Part shown: positions 33,809 to 43,022 of the stretch, piece after piece | How the letters are laid out: each line of letters begins with the position of its first letter | How positions within the stretch are numbered: position 1 is the stretch's first letter | Assembly (NCBI GenBank): GCA_964471665.1 | Contig: CAYYHG010000001.1 | Location: 11,878 to 75,877, forward strand | Length of the DNA stretch: 64,000 bases | DNA from: SW-9-67-25 sp964471665 | GTDB lineage: Archaea > Halobacteriota > Halobacteria > Halobacteriales > Haloarculaceae | Reading direction: 5' to 3' | Notes under the pieces: generated by a model | Seen by the model: only the letters and a program-made list of their open reading frames with translations | What the model was told of the DNA's origin: nothing | Database searches by the model: none | Position numbers and translations under genes: made by a program

Positions 33809-34786
33809 TCAGAACCCGGCGACCTCCCGGATTCCCTCGCGGATCCGCGTGGCGTTGGGCAACTGGAAGTCCTCGAGGTCGTACAGCGGGTAGACGACGT
33901 CCCAGCCGGTGATCCGCTCGACCGGCGCCTCCTGGTAGAGCAACGCCTCCTCCTGGAGCGTGGCGATGACTTCGCCTGCGAGCCCGCCCGTCCGGGGGGC
34001 TTCGTGGACGACGACCGCCCGGCCGGTTTTCCGGAAAGAGTCGACGAGCGTCCCGCGGTCCATCGGCGAGAGCGTCCGCAGGTCGACCACCTCGACGTCT
34101 ATCTCTCCCGCGAGTTCTCCGGCCGCCTCCAGGGTCGGTCGTGTCATCGCGCCCCACGTGAACGCCGAGACGTCATCCCCCTCGCGGCGGACGGCGGCCT
34201 CGCCCAGCGGCGTCTCGTAGGTGGCCTCGGGCACCTCCTCTCGGAACGACCGGTAGATCTTCTTCGGCTCGAGGAAGACGACGGGATCGGGATCCCGGAT
34301 ACTCGCGATCAACAGTCCCTTGGCGTCCCGGGGGGTGCTGGGAACGACCACTTTGAAGCCGGGATGGTGGACGAAGATGGCCTCCATCGACTCCCCGTGG
34401 AGATCCGGGGCGCGGACGCCGCCGCCGAACGGCACCCGGAGGACCAGCTGGCAGGGATACTGGCCCCGCGACCGGGCGTGCATGCGGGCCGCCCGGGTGT
34501 ACAGTTGCTCCATTGCGGCGTAGGTAAAGCCCATGAACTGGATCTCCACCACGGGCCGGAGGCCGGAGGCCGCCAGACCGACCGCGGCGCCGGCGACGCC
34601 GGTTTCGGTCAGCGGCGTGTCGATGACCCGCGTGTCACCGAAGGCGTCGTAGAGCCCCTCTGTCGCACGGAAGACGCCACCCGACCGGCCGACGTCCTCC
34701 CCGAGGACGACCACCGACTCGTCGTCGGCCATCTCGTCGTGCAAGCCCTCGGCGACCGCCTCGACGAGCATGAGCTCTTCCGGCAT
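33809..34786 (-). CDS. 2-oxoacid dehydrogenase E1 component, beta subunit
   Basis: A 325-residue transketolase-type beta subunit of a pyruvate or branched-chain 2-oxoacid dehydrogenase. Blocks: VVLGEDVGRSGGVFRAT with the TPP-contacting Glu, DTPLTETGVAGAAVGLA, MGFTYAAMEQL, and VVHEAPRTGGLAGEV near the end. The ATG at 34786 follows the alpha-subunit stop by one base. No E2 or E3 gene is next to it. Its stop codon coincides with the 3-bp repeat of a palindromic element. Confidence 0.92.
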   Translation of the reverse strand: MPEELMLVEAVAEGLHDEMADDESVVVLGEDVGRSGGVFRATEGLYDAFGDTRVIDTPLTETGVAGAAVGLAASGLRPVVEIQFMGFTYAAMEQLYTRAARMHARSRGQYPCQLVLRVPFGGGVRAPDLHGESMEAIFVHHPGFKVVVPSTPRDAKGLLIASIRDPDPVVFLEPKKIYRSFREEVPEATYETPLGEAAVRREGDDVSAFTWGAMTRPTLEAAGELAGEIDVEVVDLRTLSPMDRGTLVDSFRKTGRAVVVHEAPRTGGLAGEVIATLQEEALLYQEAPVERITGWDVVYPLYDLEDFQLPNATRIREGIREVAGF

Positions 34787-34787
34787 G

Positions 34788-35906
34788 TTACCACCTGAAC
34801 GCCTCCTCGCCGTGTTCCTCGTAGAGCGCCAGCAGTTCCTCGCGCTGGTCGTCGATGTAGGCGGGCGGGTTCGCGAACACCTCGTCGAACACCTCCCTGG
34901 GAGTCTGCTGGGCGGCGACCTCGAGGGCGCTCTCGGCGGCCTCGCGGGCACGCTGCTGGGCACTCTCGCGGACGCCTGCGGCGTAGCTCTCGTTCCAGAG
35001 GCCGCGGTCGGCCAGGAACGCCTCGAAGCGGTCGATGGGGTCGCGCTCGCGCCAGGGTTCGAGGGCGCTCTCGTCGCGATACCGGGAGTCGTCGTCGCTG
35101 GAGGAGTGGGCGCTCCGGCGGTATGTCAGCGCCTCGACGAGCGTCGGCTCGCCGGTCTCGCGGGCCCGCTCGACGGCCCGCCGCGTCGCACGGTAGGTCG
35201 CCAGGGGGTCGTTGCCGTCGACGAGGACGCCCTCGAACCCGTAGCCGTCGGCCCGCGAGGCGTAGGTGTCGGCGGCGGTCTGGCGCTCGACCGGCGTCGA
35301 GATCGCCCACTGGTTGTTGAGGACGAGAAAGACAACGGGGACGTCGAAGACGCCGGCGAAGTTGAGTCCGGCGTGGAAATCGCCCTTGCTGGCGCCGCCG
35401 TCGCCGACGCCGACCAGGCCGACCTCGTCGTAGCCCTGGAGGGTCCGTCCCCACAGCAGGCCGACGGTCTGGGGGACCTGTGTCCCGACGGCGACGATGT
35501 GGGGCAGGCGCCGCTCGTGGGCAGGCAACGTCTCCCGGTCGTCGGACTGCCACTCCTCGTAGCCGCGCAGCCAGAACAGGAGGATGTCCTCCAGGGGTCG
35601 GCCGCGCTGGATGTGAGCGCCGTACTGGCGCCACTCCGTGTTCAGCCAGTCCCGGTCGGCGAGCGCCGCCGCGGGGCCGACGTGGGCGGCCTCGAGTCCG
35701 CGACATCCCATCCAGAAGTGGAACTCGCCCCGGCGCTGGAGGGTCGCCCCGCGCTCGTCGAGCTGTCGGGCCTGCACCATCGACTCGTACATCTCACGCA
35801 GCGTGTCCTCGGCGACGGAGAGTTCCTCGACGGCCGCCTCGTCGTAGCTCCCGTCGGGCGCGAGGAGCCGCTCGCAGTGCTCGAACTCGTCCGGAAACCG
35901 TACCAT
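34788..35906 (-). CDS. 2-oxoacid dehydrogenase E1 component, alpha subunit
   Basis: A 372-residue alpha subunit that binds thiamine diphosphate: GVGDGGASKGDFHAGLNFAG through VLNNQWAIS is the TPP motif, and RRSAHSSSDDDSRYR is the usual phosphorylation-loop region. The start at 35906 is chosen over an upstream one because it gives the natural N-terminus VRFPDEFEH. Together with the beta subunit it decarboxylates the oxoacid and acylates a lipoyl E2 encoded elsewhere; the specific oxoacid is uncertain. Confidence 0.92.
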   Translation of the reverse strand: MVRFPDEFEHCERLLAPDGSYDEAAVEELSVAEDTLREMYESMVQARQLDERGATLQRRGEFHFWMGCRGLEAAHVGPAAALADRDWLNTEWRQYGAHIQRGRPLEDILLFWLRGYEEWQSDDRETLPAHERRLPHIVAVGTQVPQTVGLLWGRTLQGYDEVGLVGVGDGGASKGDFHAGLNFAGVFDVPVVFLVLNNQWAISTPVERQTAADTYASRADGYGFEGVLVDGNDPLATYRATRRAVERARETGEPTLVEALTYRRSAHSSSDDDSRYRDESALEPWRERDPIDRFEAFLADRGLWNESYAAGVRESAQQRAREAAESALEVAAQQTPREVFDEVFANPPAYIDDQREELLALYEEHGEEAFRW

Positions 35907-35976
35907 GCTCCCTCTCTCGGGTGTCCAGCACTTCAAACCCGTCTCCCGTCTCGGCGTCGACACGGGCCTGTCGCCG

Positions 35977-36783
35977 TTAGGTGCCGCCGGTAGCGGGCAG
36001 GACCAGCCCGAACTCCCGTTCGAGGACGTCGTGCCACTCGCGGGGATCTACTGGCTGTTCGCGGGTCTCGCCGCCCTCGATGATCGTGAGCGTCTCGGGT
36101 TCGAGTTTCCTGTGGCCACGTTCGGTCGCGACGGTGGCAAACGGATCACCGGTAAACGGCGACTCCGGCGCGGTCGAGAGGAACTCGCAACTCGCCCGGA
36201 AGAAGTCCATCCCGACCGGCCGGTCGCGGAACACGTACCTGTCCTGCCAGCCGTCGTCGGTCGGCCGCCGGAACTGTGTGCAGTAGTCGGCGTCGGGACG
36301 GTCGCTCTCGGTAATCCGCCAGCAAACGCCGGCTTGGTCCTCGCGGACGCAGCCACCGAGGGGGAGCGGGCGACGGATCGTCGGGACGGCGACGCCGACG
36401 TCGACAACGTACCGCCGGTCGAGCGTGACGACGTTCGTGTGGTGGTTTGCCGGTGGGGTGGCGTTACCCGCCTCGTCGAGGACTCGCGCGGCCACGCGCT
36501 CGCTCTCGAAGCCCAGTTCCGAGAGCAGCCAGCCAAACAGGCCGTTGAGTTCGTAACAAAAGCCCCCGCGCTCGCGCTCGACGATCTTCTCGTAGACGTC
36601 CTGGAGGTCCAGCGACACCCTCTCGCCGTCGTCGTCCGCGAACGGGTCGCCGGTGATGGCGAGATTCTCGAAGGGCACCGACCGGACGTGGGCGCGCTGG
36701 AGACCCTCGAGGGCGTCGTGGTCGCGTGCCTCGACGTCGCCGCGCGTCAGGCCGACACGTTCCAGGTAGCGGTCGACGTTCAC
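35977..36783 (-). CDS. Arylamine N-acetyltransferase-like protein
   Basis: A 268-residue member of the NAT family (transglutaminase-like fold). The catalytic cysteine lies in RGGFCYELN (Cys76), the histidine in NHHTN (114/115) and the aspartate in YVVDVG (128), so the triad is complete. It transfers acetyl from acetyl-CoA to an amine; the native substrate is unknown. GTG start at 36783, with the upstream membrane gene ending 4 bp before it, so the two likely form a unit. Confidence 0.88.
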   Translation of the reverse strand: MNVDRYLERVGLTRGDVEARDHDALEGLQRAHVRSVPFENLAITGDPFADDDGERVSLDLQDVYEKIVERERGGFCYELNGLFGWLLSELGFESERVAARVLDEAGNATPPANHHTNVVTLDRRYVVDVGVAVPTIRRPLPLGGCVREDQAGVCWRITESDRPDADYCTQFRRPTDDGWQDRYVFRDRPVGMDFFRASCEFLSTAPESPFTGDPFATVATERGHRKLEPETLTIIEGGETREQPVDPREWHDVLEREFGLVLPATGGT

Positions 36784-36786
36784 AGT

Positions 36787-37266
36787 TCACTCCCCGCCGT
36801 TCTCAGCCACGCCGTCGGTTTCCGTGACGAACAGGGCAGCCAGTCCGAGGGCGGCCAGCGTCTCGACGACGATTGCGACGAACTCGACGGGACCGGCAAA
36901 GAGGTGGTCGAGGAACCACTGGAACGTGATCGATTCGTTGCCCGCCGCCGGCCCGGCGACGATGAGCAGCCGGTGGCCGCCGAGGTGCCAGCCGAAGTAC
37001 GCGAGGACGTACCCGAGCATGACCACGATCCCGGCGACGTAGAACGGCCGTCGGTCGGCAGCGTTCCGCGCGAGGGCCATTCCCACGAGGATCGCGAGCC
37101 CGGAGACGACAAAAAGCGGCCACCGGGCGTCCCGTGGGAGGAGCCACCCTGCCAGCAGCAGCTTCTCGAGCCACTGGAACAGCCCCAGCGCCAGGTGGAT
37201 GAGCGCCGCGACGAAGACCAGCTGTGTGGTGAGAAAGCCGACCAGCCGCCGGGTGTCTGCCGCCAT
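36787..37266 (-). CDS. Four-helix membrane protein of unknown function
   Basis: A 159-residue protein with about four transmembrane helices (FLTTQLVFVAALIHLALGLF, LFVVSGLAILVGMAL, YVAGIVVMLGYVLAYFG, FVAIVVETLAALGLAALF). I do not recognise the family. Its promoter TATA box is formed by the end of the adjacent P1 element plus a TTA, 31 nt before the ATG. It is followed 4 bp later by the NAT gene. Confidence 0.8.
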   Translation of the reverse strand: MAADTRRLVGFLTTQLVFVAALIHLALGLFQWLEKLLLAGWLLPRDARWPLFVVSGLAILVGMALARNAADRRPFYVAGIVVMLGYVLAYFGWHLGGHRLLIVAGPAAGNESITFQWFLDHLFAGPVEFVAIVVETLAALGLAALFVTETDGVAENGGE

Positions 37267-37295
37267 TGGTCGGCTCTCGGAACGGCAGCGACTTA

Positions 37296-37373
37296 TACTG
37301 TCGGCTATAAGCCCGTGAGCAGTATCGGTACCCCGGGGTACCGAATATCTTCACGAAGTTATAGCCGACAGTA
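37296..37373. mobile_element. Palindromic mini-element, family P1, TTA-flanked, promoter-forming
   Basis: Ends TACTGTCGGCTATAA and TTATAGCCGACAGTA with perfect pairing; TTA at 37293-37295 and 37374-37376. The centre is the palindrome CGGTACCCCGGGGTACCG. The left end plus TTA reads GTATAAG on the minus strand, 31 nt before the ATG at 37266. Confidence 0.9.
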
Positions 37374-37398
37374 TTAACCGCCCTGCGTCTGTGCAGCG

Positions 37399-37953
37399 TC
37401 ACTCGACCAGCCCTTCGACGTAGTCAGGGACACGTCTGCGGACGAGCGCGTACAGCGCGCCCACGGCGACGAGCGCGACGGTCAGCCAGCGCACTGTCCC
37501 GGAGTACGTGACGACCACCGGCACTGCCAGGACCGCCGCGAGCAGGAAATCGTGTGGCGAGCCGTCGTAGGGGACGACGTACTGTGCGGGCAGCCAGCGG
37601 CCCGCAGCGTGGCAGTACACCCCGTTGCGGTTCTGCCGTTCCCAGGGTCGCAGTTCCCGTCCACCACCGAGGACGTCGCTGCCGGCGTGGACGGCAGCCG
37701 CGAGCGCGCCGACTGCTACAGCGACGACGAGCGGTCGAGGACGGGCGAGCGCGACCAGCCCGGCCAGAACCGCCGGCACGAACCCGAAGACGGGCGCGTG
37801 GAGCGTCTGGCGGTGCTGGCCGAGAAACACGTCGAAGTCCGGCGCGAGGCCGCCGAGGACGCCACCGACCGCCGCGGCGGTCCCCAGAGTCGGGTCGACC
37901 GTCGTGACGGCCGCGGCGATGACAAGCCCGGCCAGGACGTGCGTCGGCGCCAT
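37399..37953 (-). CDS. Membrane-bound metal-dependent hydrolase, YdjM/DUF457-like
   Basis: A 184-residue membrane protein with about five helices and the family signature APTHVLAGLVIA at the N-terminus, GLAPDFDVFLG, and HRQTLHAPVFGFVPA, where the His and Asp residues suggest a metal site. The YdjM family is annotated as membrane-bound hydrolase, with no proven substrate. The ATG at 37953 overlaps the upstream stop (TGATG), so it is coupled to the CDP-alcohol transferase gene. Confidence 0.82.
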   Translation of the reverse strand: MAPTHVLAGLVIAAAVTTVDPTLGTAAAVGGVLGGLAPDFDVFLGQHRQTLHAPVFGFVPAVLAGLVALARPRPLVVAVAVGALAAAVHAGSDVLGGGRELRPWERQNRNGVYCHAAGRWLPAQYVVPYDGSPHDFLLAAVLAVPVVVTYSGTVRWLTVALVAVGALYALVRRRVPDYVEGLVE

Positions 37954-38714
37954 CACGCTGTCTCCCCCGGTCGGTGGTACCCGGCCACAACCAGATAGTC
38001 TCGGACGAACAGCGACACCGAGGGAGCGAGGACGACAGCCGCCACGACGGCGAGCGGTCCGGTGGGGACGACGGGCACCAGCGCGACAGTCAGGAAGGCC
38101 ATCTGCAGTCCGGCCAGGTTCCGGCGGAGCGCGCTCGGCGACAGTTCACAGACCGGGCGGTCGCGCCACACCCGGTAGCTCCGGCCGAGTTTGAACAGGT
38201 ACTGGACGGTCGGCAAGAGGAGATACCAGACCGGGAGGCGTCCCCAGGCGACGGCGACGGCCGGCGCGACCGTGAACCCCAGGGTGTCGACGGCCATGTC
38301 CAGTTGCTCGCCGAGGGTGGATTCGGTGCCGGTGCGGCGCGCGAGGCGGCCGTCGACCTGGTCCAGTGTGGCAGCGACACCGTAACACAGCGCCGGCACC
38401 CACGCGATTGCGGCCGTCGGCGACACTGCGACGAACCCACCCACGGCGGCGAGGAGCCACCCGCGGACCATCGTCACGGCGTTGGCAGGACGGATCGCCG
38501 ACGACACCGACGGACCGTCCCGCCGCGAGTAAAAAAACCACGTCACCCAGCCCACCAGCGGACACGCGAGAGCCGTCCAGACGAGCACAGTCCGGGTGTC
38601 GAGTGCAGACACCAGAACAGCGGCGCCGACCGCGAGGACGGCCACGCTCCCGCCGCCGACGAACAGCCAGCGGCGCCGCCAGCCCCGGGAGGCGACGTGG
38701 TCGATCACGCTCAT
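37953..38714 (-). CDS. CDP-alcohol phosphatidyltransferase-family protein
   Basis: A 253-residue polytopic enzyme carrying the CDP-alcohol phosphotransferase signature D-x2-DG-x2-AR-x8-G-x3-D-x3-D, seen in DQVDGRLARR and GEQLDMAVD. It transfers a phospho-alcohol from a CDP-activated donor, most often to make phospholipid headgroups. The acceptor is unknown. It overlaps the start of the YdjM-like gene and the stop of the upstream fusion oxidoreductase (ATGA), so three genes appear co-translated. Confidence 0.88.
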   Translation of the reverse strand: MSVIDHVASRGWRRRWLFVGGGSVAVLAVGAAVLVSALDTRTVLVWTALACPLVGWVTWFFYSRRDGPSVSSAIRPANAVTMVRGWLLAAVGGFVAVSPTAAIAWVPALCYGVAATLDQVDGRLARRTGTESTLGEQLDMAVDTLGFTVAPAVAVAWGRLPVWYLLLPTVQYLFKLGRSYRVWRDRPVCELSPSALRRNLAGLQMAFLTVALVPVVPTGPLAVVAAVVLAPSVSLFVRDYLVVAGYHRPGETA

Positions 38715-40714
38715 CGTTCGAACTCCGGGTCCTCGAGCGTGGCGATCCGCTCCCGGTCGCCCTCGTCGAGTCGCACGCTCGCAGCACGCAGGTTCTGGAC
38801 CACGTGCCGGTCGGTGTTGCTGGACGGAATCGGGACGACGCCCGTGCTCGCGTTCCAGGCCAGCACGACCCCGGCCGGGGAGAGGTCTCGTTCGCTCGCA
38901 ATCTCGGCCAGGAGCGGTTCGTCGAGCAACCCCGGCGCCGAGAGCGGCGAGTGTGCGATCACCCTGATACCGCGCTCGCGACAGAACTCGACCAGCTCCC
39001 GCCGGGGTTGGTACGGGTGGCGTTCGATCTGGACGACCGCCGGCGGAACGCGGCCCGCCGCCACGACTCGCTGGAGCTGGTCCCGCGAGACGTTACACAG
39101 CCCGATCGTCCGCGCCAGACCCCGGTCGTGGACGGCCTCCAGGTTGGCCCACGCCTCGGTCAGCCCGACGTCCGCCGTCGCGCGCTCGCCGGTTTCGTCC
39201 TCGGGAAACGTCAGCGCCTCCTGCTGGGCGACGGGCTTTTCGGCGAGTCGGCGCAGGGGGCCCTGGTATGCCCAGGCCTCGGGCCAGTGCAGCGTGTAGC
39301 AGTCGAAGGCCTCGATCCCGAGTTCCTCGAGGCTACCCACACACGCCTCGGCGACGTGTGCGTGGTTCGTGTTCCAGGCTTTCCCGAGGACGAAGACGGA
39401 CTCCCTGTCCGGTGCGCCGGGCGCGGCGAGCACCTCGCCGACGCGGTGTTCGTTCCCGTACAGTTCTGCCGAGTCGAGCAGCCTGTAGCCCGCGTCGAGC
39501 GCCGTCGCGATCGAGTCGATCCGGTCGACGTACTCGCCGTCGCGGTAGCGCGAACACCCGAACCCGATGGGAGGCAGACGGATCGACCGCTCTCCGGACC
39601 GGCGGGACGTGCTGTCGTCGCCAGTGTCCGTCAGCCGGCCGCGGCGGGTCGCGGCGGGACGGACGACCGGTTCCGGGACGGGATCGGCCGTCGCGCCACG
39701 GCGAGGAACGTCGACGGGGCCACCGTCGGTCGCTGCCCGTTCGATCGCGTTACAGACCGCGACCACGTGTGCGCCCCGCCGGGCACTCGCACGCGGCGTG
39801 CACCCGCTGGCGACGGCCGCGGCGAGTGCCGTGACGCCGTCGAGGTGCGTTCGCTCGCAGACTGGAGAGCGGGGCGGGACCGCCGTGTACGTCCGGCCGC
39901 TGCGCCCGAACGTGACGTCGCCCGGGTCCGGAGCCATCGCGCCAGCGTTCCGGACGCGCACCGAGCCGCCGTCGCCGTGGAGTTCGAGGCCGTAGAACTC
40001 CCGGCTCCGGTGGGGTGCGTAGAAACTCGCCGTCAGCCGCACGACCGGCCCCGCGGCGAACGCGAGCGTGGCCTCGGCGTGGGTCGGTTCGGCCGGCTCC
40101 CCGGCGTCGTGGGCCGGCCAGATGTCCAGCGTGTCGGCGACCCGGACGCGTTCGACGGGACCGAACCACGCGACGAGAAGCGCCAGCGGGTAGACCGCGC
40201 CGTCGTACAGCGGGCCGACTTCGAGAAAGGAACCGGGATCGTCGTGCCACTCGGTGACGCGGCCGACGTGTGCGTGGGCGTAGCCCAGACGGACGGTCCC
40301 GGTCCGGCCGTCGGCGACGGCGCGGCCGGCGCGACGCTGGGGATCACACCGCGGCGTGATGGGGGCACAGGCGAGACCGCGGTCGCGCCGCTCGGCGAGC
40401 GCCAGGATGTCGGCGGCTGTGTCGCCGTCGAGCGCGAGCGGTTTCTCGGTGTAGACGTGCCGGCCGGCCTCGAGACACTGCCGGGTGACCGGCGCGTGTG
40501 CGGCGTGGCTGGTCAGGTTCACCACGAGGTCCGCGTCCAGAGTTGCCAGGGCCGTCCCGAGATCGGTGAACGCCGCCGCGTCGTGGCGGGCAGCCAGCCG
40601 CTGGGCCCGGCCGCTGTCGAGGTCGCAGACGCCGGCGAGCGCGAGCGGGGAGTCCGGGAGACTGGCCGCGTACGCGCCTGCGACCGACCCGGCACCGACG
40701 AATACGCAGTCCAC
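38711..40714 (-). CDS. Fusion of Gfo/Idh/MocA oxidoreductase and aldo/keto reductase
   Basis: One 667-residue protein with two NAD(P)-dependent domains. Residues about 1-360 are Gfo/Idh/MocA type: FVGAGSVAGAYAAS dinucleotide fold and VYTEKPLAL with the catalytic lysine. After a short Arg/Asp-rich linker, about 395-667 form an aldo/keto reductase with tetrad Asp and Tyr in DSAELYGNE, Lys in VLGKAWN and His in YTLHWP. GTG start at 40714 is supported by TTTAT about 27 nt upstream; further upstream the frame loses character. The two activities may act in sequence on a sugar or polyol. Confidence 0.85.
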   Translation of the reverse strand: MDCVFVGAGSVAGAYAASLPDSPLALAGVCDLDSGRAQRLAARHDAAAFTDLGTALATLDADLVVNLTSHAAHAPVTRQCLEAGRHVYTEKPLALDGDTAADILALAERRDRGLACAPITPRCDPQRRAGRAVADGRTGTVRLGYAHAHVGRVTEWHDDPGSFLEVGPLYDGAVYPLALLVAWFGPVERVRVADTLDIWPAHDAGEPAEPTHAEATLAFAAGPVVRLTASFYAPHRSREFYGLELHGDGGSVRVRNAGAMAPDPGDVTFGRSGRTYTAVPPRSPVCERTHLDGVTALAAAVASGCTPRASARRGAHVVAVCNAIERAATDGGPVDVPRRGATADPVPEPVVRPAATRRGRLTDTGDDSTSRRSGERSIRLPPIGFGCSRYRDGEYVDRIDSIATALDAGYRLLDSAELYGNEHRVGEVLAAPGAPDRESVFVLGKAWNTNHAHVAEACVGSLEELGIEAFDCYTLHWPEAWAYQGPLRRLAEKPVAQQEALTFPEDETGERATADVGLTEAWANLEAVHDRGLARTIGLCNVSRDQLQRVVAAGRVPPAVVQIERHPYQPRRELVEFCRERGIRVIAHSPLSAPGLLDEPLLAEIASERDLSPAGVVLAWNASTGVVPIPSSNTDRHVVQNLRAASVRLDEGDRERIATLEDPEFER

Positions 40715-40736
40715 ACTCGCATACGGGCCTGATTTC

Positions 40737-40785
40737 TGATAAACCCACGCATCAGAACGGCACGCAGTCCGTCCGTCGGTATAAG
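40737..40785. promoter_or_regulatory. Divergent TATA boxes between two oxidoreductase genes
   Basis: TTTATC (minus, 40738-40743) lies about 27 nt before the GTG at 40714, and TATAAG (plus, 40780-40785) about 27 nt before the GTG at 40809. Both transcripts would be leaderless with GTG starts. Confidence 0.65.
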
Positions 40786-40808
40786 TACCCGAGGCCCTAC
40801 CGTTCGGT

Positions 40809-41852
40809 GTGCTCCGGACAGCAATTGTCGGTCTCGGGACGGTCGCAGCGTGGCACCGGAGAGGTCTCGAGCGGACGCCCGGGACGGAACTGGTCGCCGT
40901 GGCCGACACGGACCGACAGCGCAGTGACCGGACGGCCCGGGAGTGGGGCGTCGAGGGCTACTACGACGTCGAGGCGTTGCTGGAAGCGGGCGGGGTCGAC
41001 TGGATCCACATCTGCACGCCGGCCGGGACCCACCGCGACCTGGCGACGCAGTGTATCGAACACGGGATCCCGGCACTCGTCGAGAAACCCTTCGTGTTGT
41101 CCCGGTCGGCGTACGACGCGGTGATGTCGGCCGCCGACGAGGCGTCCGTCCGCGTCTCTGTCGTCCACAACCAGGTGTTCTACGGGCCGATCCAGGAGGC
41201 GTGCCGGCGGCTCGCTGACGGGGAGTTCGGGGAGCTTCACGGGGTGTCGGTCCGGTGGGCCGAGGACACAGAGCCGACCGATCCCGACCGGGGCGAGTGG
41301 GTCCTCGACCTCCCGGGCGGCGAGTTCGGCGAGGGGATCGTCCATCCGATCTACACCTGTCTGCGCGTCGCCGGGCATCCCGCAGACGAGGACGCCGTCT
41401 CGGTGAGGCGCGTCCGGACGACGTCGGACACCGAGTACGACGGCATCGCCGTCGTCTACCGGACGGCCGACGAGACGGCCTGCACGATCCAGCACCACTC
41501 GAACGTGCCGGACCAGCGCCGGATCGACCTGATCGCCGAAGACGCACAGGTCACGGTCGACATCGCGACCCAGTCGGTCCGGACCCAGTCGAAGAGCTAC
41601 GGTCCGAACGCGCCGTTTCGCCGGCCGCTGCTCCAGGCCGGCGCGAGGTCACTCGCCGACGCGGCACGGACCGCGTACAGCGCGACCCGCGAAGTGCTCG
41701 CGGGGACATCGACACACGACACCCACACGCCGGTGATCGAACGCGAGGCTCGGGCGATCCGCGACGGCGGCGAGGGTGCGACGACACGCGAGCAAGCACG
41801 GTGGACCAACTACATCTTCTCGCGGATCAACGACGACCTCGACGGGGGGTGA
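40809..41852 (+). CDS. Gfo/Idh/MocA-family oxidoreductase
   Basis: A 347-residue NAD(P)-dependent oxidoreductase. The N-terminal Rossmann fold is AIVGLGTVAAWHRRGL; the EKP motif is ALVEKPFVL; a C-terminal substrate domain (GGEFGEGIVHPIYTCLRVAG) follows. GTG start at 40809 with a TATA box about 27 nt before it. It opens a co-directional run of sugar-related genes that continues with the dehydrogenase, glycosyltransferase and methyltransferase, and is divergent from the fusion oxidoreductase. Confidence 0.9.
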   Translation: MLRTAIVGLGTVAAWHRRGLERTPGTELVAVADTDRQRSDRTAREWGVEGYYDVEALLEAGGVDWIHICTPAGTHRDLATQCIEHGIPALVEKPFVLSRSAYDAVMSAADEASVRVSVVHNQVFYGPIQEACRRLADGEFGELHGVSVRWAEDTEPTDPDRGEWVLDLPGGEFGEGIVHPIYTCLRVAGHPADEDAVSVRRVRTTSDTEYDGIAVVYRTADETACTIQHHSNVPDQRRIDLIAEDAQVTVDIATQSVRTQSKSYGPNAPFRRPLLQAGARSLADAARTAYSATREVLAGTSTHDTHTPVIEREARAIRDGGEGATTREQARWTNYIFSRINDDLDGG

Positions 41853-41870
41853 CGGGCCGAGTCCGGCCCG
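41853..41870 (+). terminator. Terminator-like hairpin after the oxidoreductase gene
   Basis: CGGGCCG-AGTC-CGGCCCG, a perfect 7-bp stem directly after the TGA at 41850-41852. No T-run follows, so the function is inferred. Confidence 0.45.
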
Positions 41871-41925
41871 ACAGGACGATTACCGCCAGCCACAGGTTTT
41901 AGCCGCTCGCTCCCGTGTGGTACCT

Positions 41926-42021
41926 ATGGCTAAGCCGTCAGTCGTCCGGAAGAACCATCCACGAACAGCCACACTCGTAATCGACAGGCAACGACGGTCG
42001 ACAGCCACACTCGCCCTGTGA
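41926..42021 (+). CDS. 31-codon upstream ORF overlapping the dehydrogenase start
   Basis: From ATG 41926 to TGA 42019-42021, beginning MAKPSVVRKNHPRTATL. A TTTTAG box (41897-41902) is 29 nt before its ATG, so it may be the first cistron of a leaderless transcript. Its stop overlaps the GTG start of the dehydrogenase as GTGA. It may act as a coupling leader rather than a functional protein. Confidence 0.45.
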   Translation: MAKPSVVRKNHPRTATLVIDRQRRSTATLAL

Positions 42022-43022
42022 CACAGATGCCAGCACGAACCCTGCAATTTACTGCGCCGCGGGAGGTGTCCGTCCGGAAACGCCCGGTCCCCGACCCCGA
42101 CGTCGGGCAGGTGCGTGTCCGGACTGAACGATCGGCGATCAGCCCCGGGACGGAACTGCTCGTGTACAGAGACAAGGTCCCCGCCGACCTCGAGATCGAC
42201 GAGACGATCAACGCACTCGACGGAACGCTCTCCTACCCGCTGCAGTACGGCTACGCGGCGGTCGGGCGCGTGACCGCCACCGGCGCGGACGTCGACGACG
42301 ACTGGGAGGGACAGCGCGTGTTCTCCTTTCATCCACACGAGAGTCACTTCCTCGCGACGCCGGCAGACCTGATCCCCGTCGACTACGGACCCCGGCGGGC
42401 CGCGTTTCTCGCCAACGCCGAGGCAGCGATCAACTTCGTCATGGACGGGCGGCCCCGCGTCGGCGAGCGGGCCGTCGTCTTCGGACAGGGGACGGTCGGA
42501 CTGTTGACGACCGCGTTGCTCGCGCAGTTCCCGCTGGAGTCGCTGGTGACGGTCGATTACTACGAGCGACGGCGGGCGGTCTCGGAGGCGCTGGGCGCGG
42601 ACGCGGCTGTCGGGTCAGTCGAGGCCGTCGCGGACCACCTCGAGGGCGACGGCGCCGACGTCACGTTCGAGGTCTCCGGCAATCCGGACGCCCTCGAGGA
42701 CGCCATCGACGTCACGGGATACGCGGGGCAGGTCGTCGTCGGGTCGTGGTACGGGTCCAAGCCGACGACGCTCGAACTGGGCGGGGCCTACCACCGCAGC
42801 CACATCCGCGTCCGGTCCAGCCAGGTCAGCCGCGTCGACCCCGACCACGCCGGTCGCTGGGACAAGAGCCGGCGGCTGGATCTCGTGCGCCGGCGCCTGG
42901 GGAATCTCGAAACTGACCGACTCGTCACCCACGAGTTTCCGGTCGAACAGGCCGGCGAGGCCTACGGGCTCCTCGACGAGTCACCCGAAGAATCCATCTG
43001 TGTCCTCCTCACCTACGAGTGA
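42018..43022 (+). CDS. Medium-chain (zinc-type fold) dehydrogenase
   Basis: A 334-residue MDR-superfamily oxidoreductase. The catalytic zinc Cys is replaced (ERSAISPGTELLVY), as in zinc-independent sorbitol/2-desacetyl-2-hydroxyethyl-bacteriochlorophyllide-like branches; HPHESHF follows. The nucleotide-binding motif is VVFGQGTVGLLTTALL. I use the GTG at 42018 because a short upstream ORF ends there (GTGA); an ATG at 42027 is the alternative. In other genomes, as I recall, this type of gene stands before a 6-pyruvoyl-tetrahydropterin synthase-like gene. Confidence 0.85.
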   Translation: MTQMPARTLQFTAPREVSVRKRPVPDPDVGQVRVRTERSAISPGTELLVYRDKVPADLEIDETINALDGTLSYPLQYGYAAVGRVTATGADVDDDWEGQRVFSFHPHESHFLATPADLIPVDYGPRRAAFLANAEAAINFVMDGRPRVGERAVVFGQGTVGLLTTALLAQFPLESLVTVDYYERRRAVSEALGADAAVGSVEAVADHLEGDGADVTFEVSGNPDALEDAIDVTGYAGQVVVGSWYGSKPTTLELGGAYHRSHIRVRSSQVSRVDPDHAGRWDKSRRLDLVRRRLGNLETDRLVTHEFPVEQAGEAYGLLDESPEESICVLLTYE

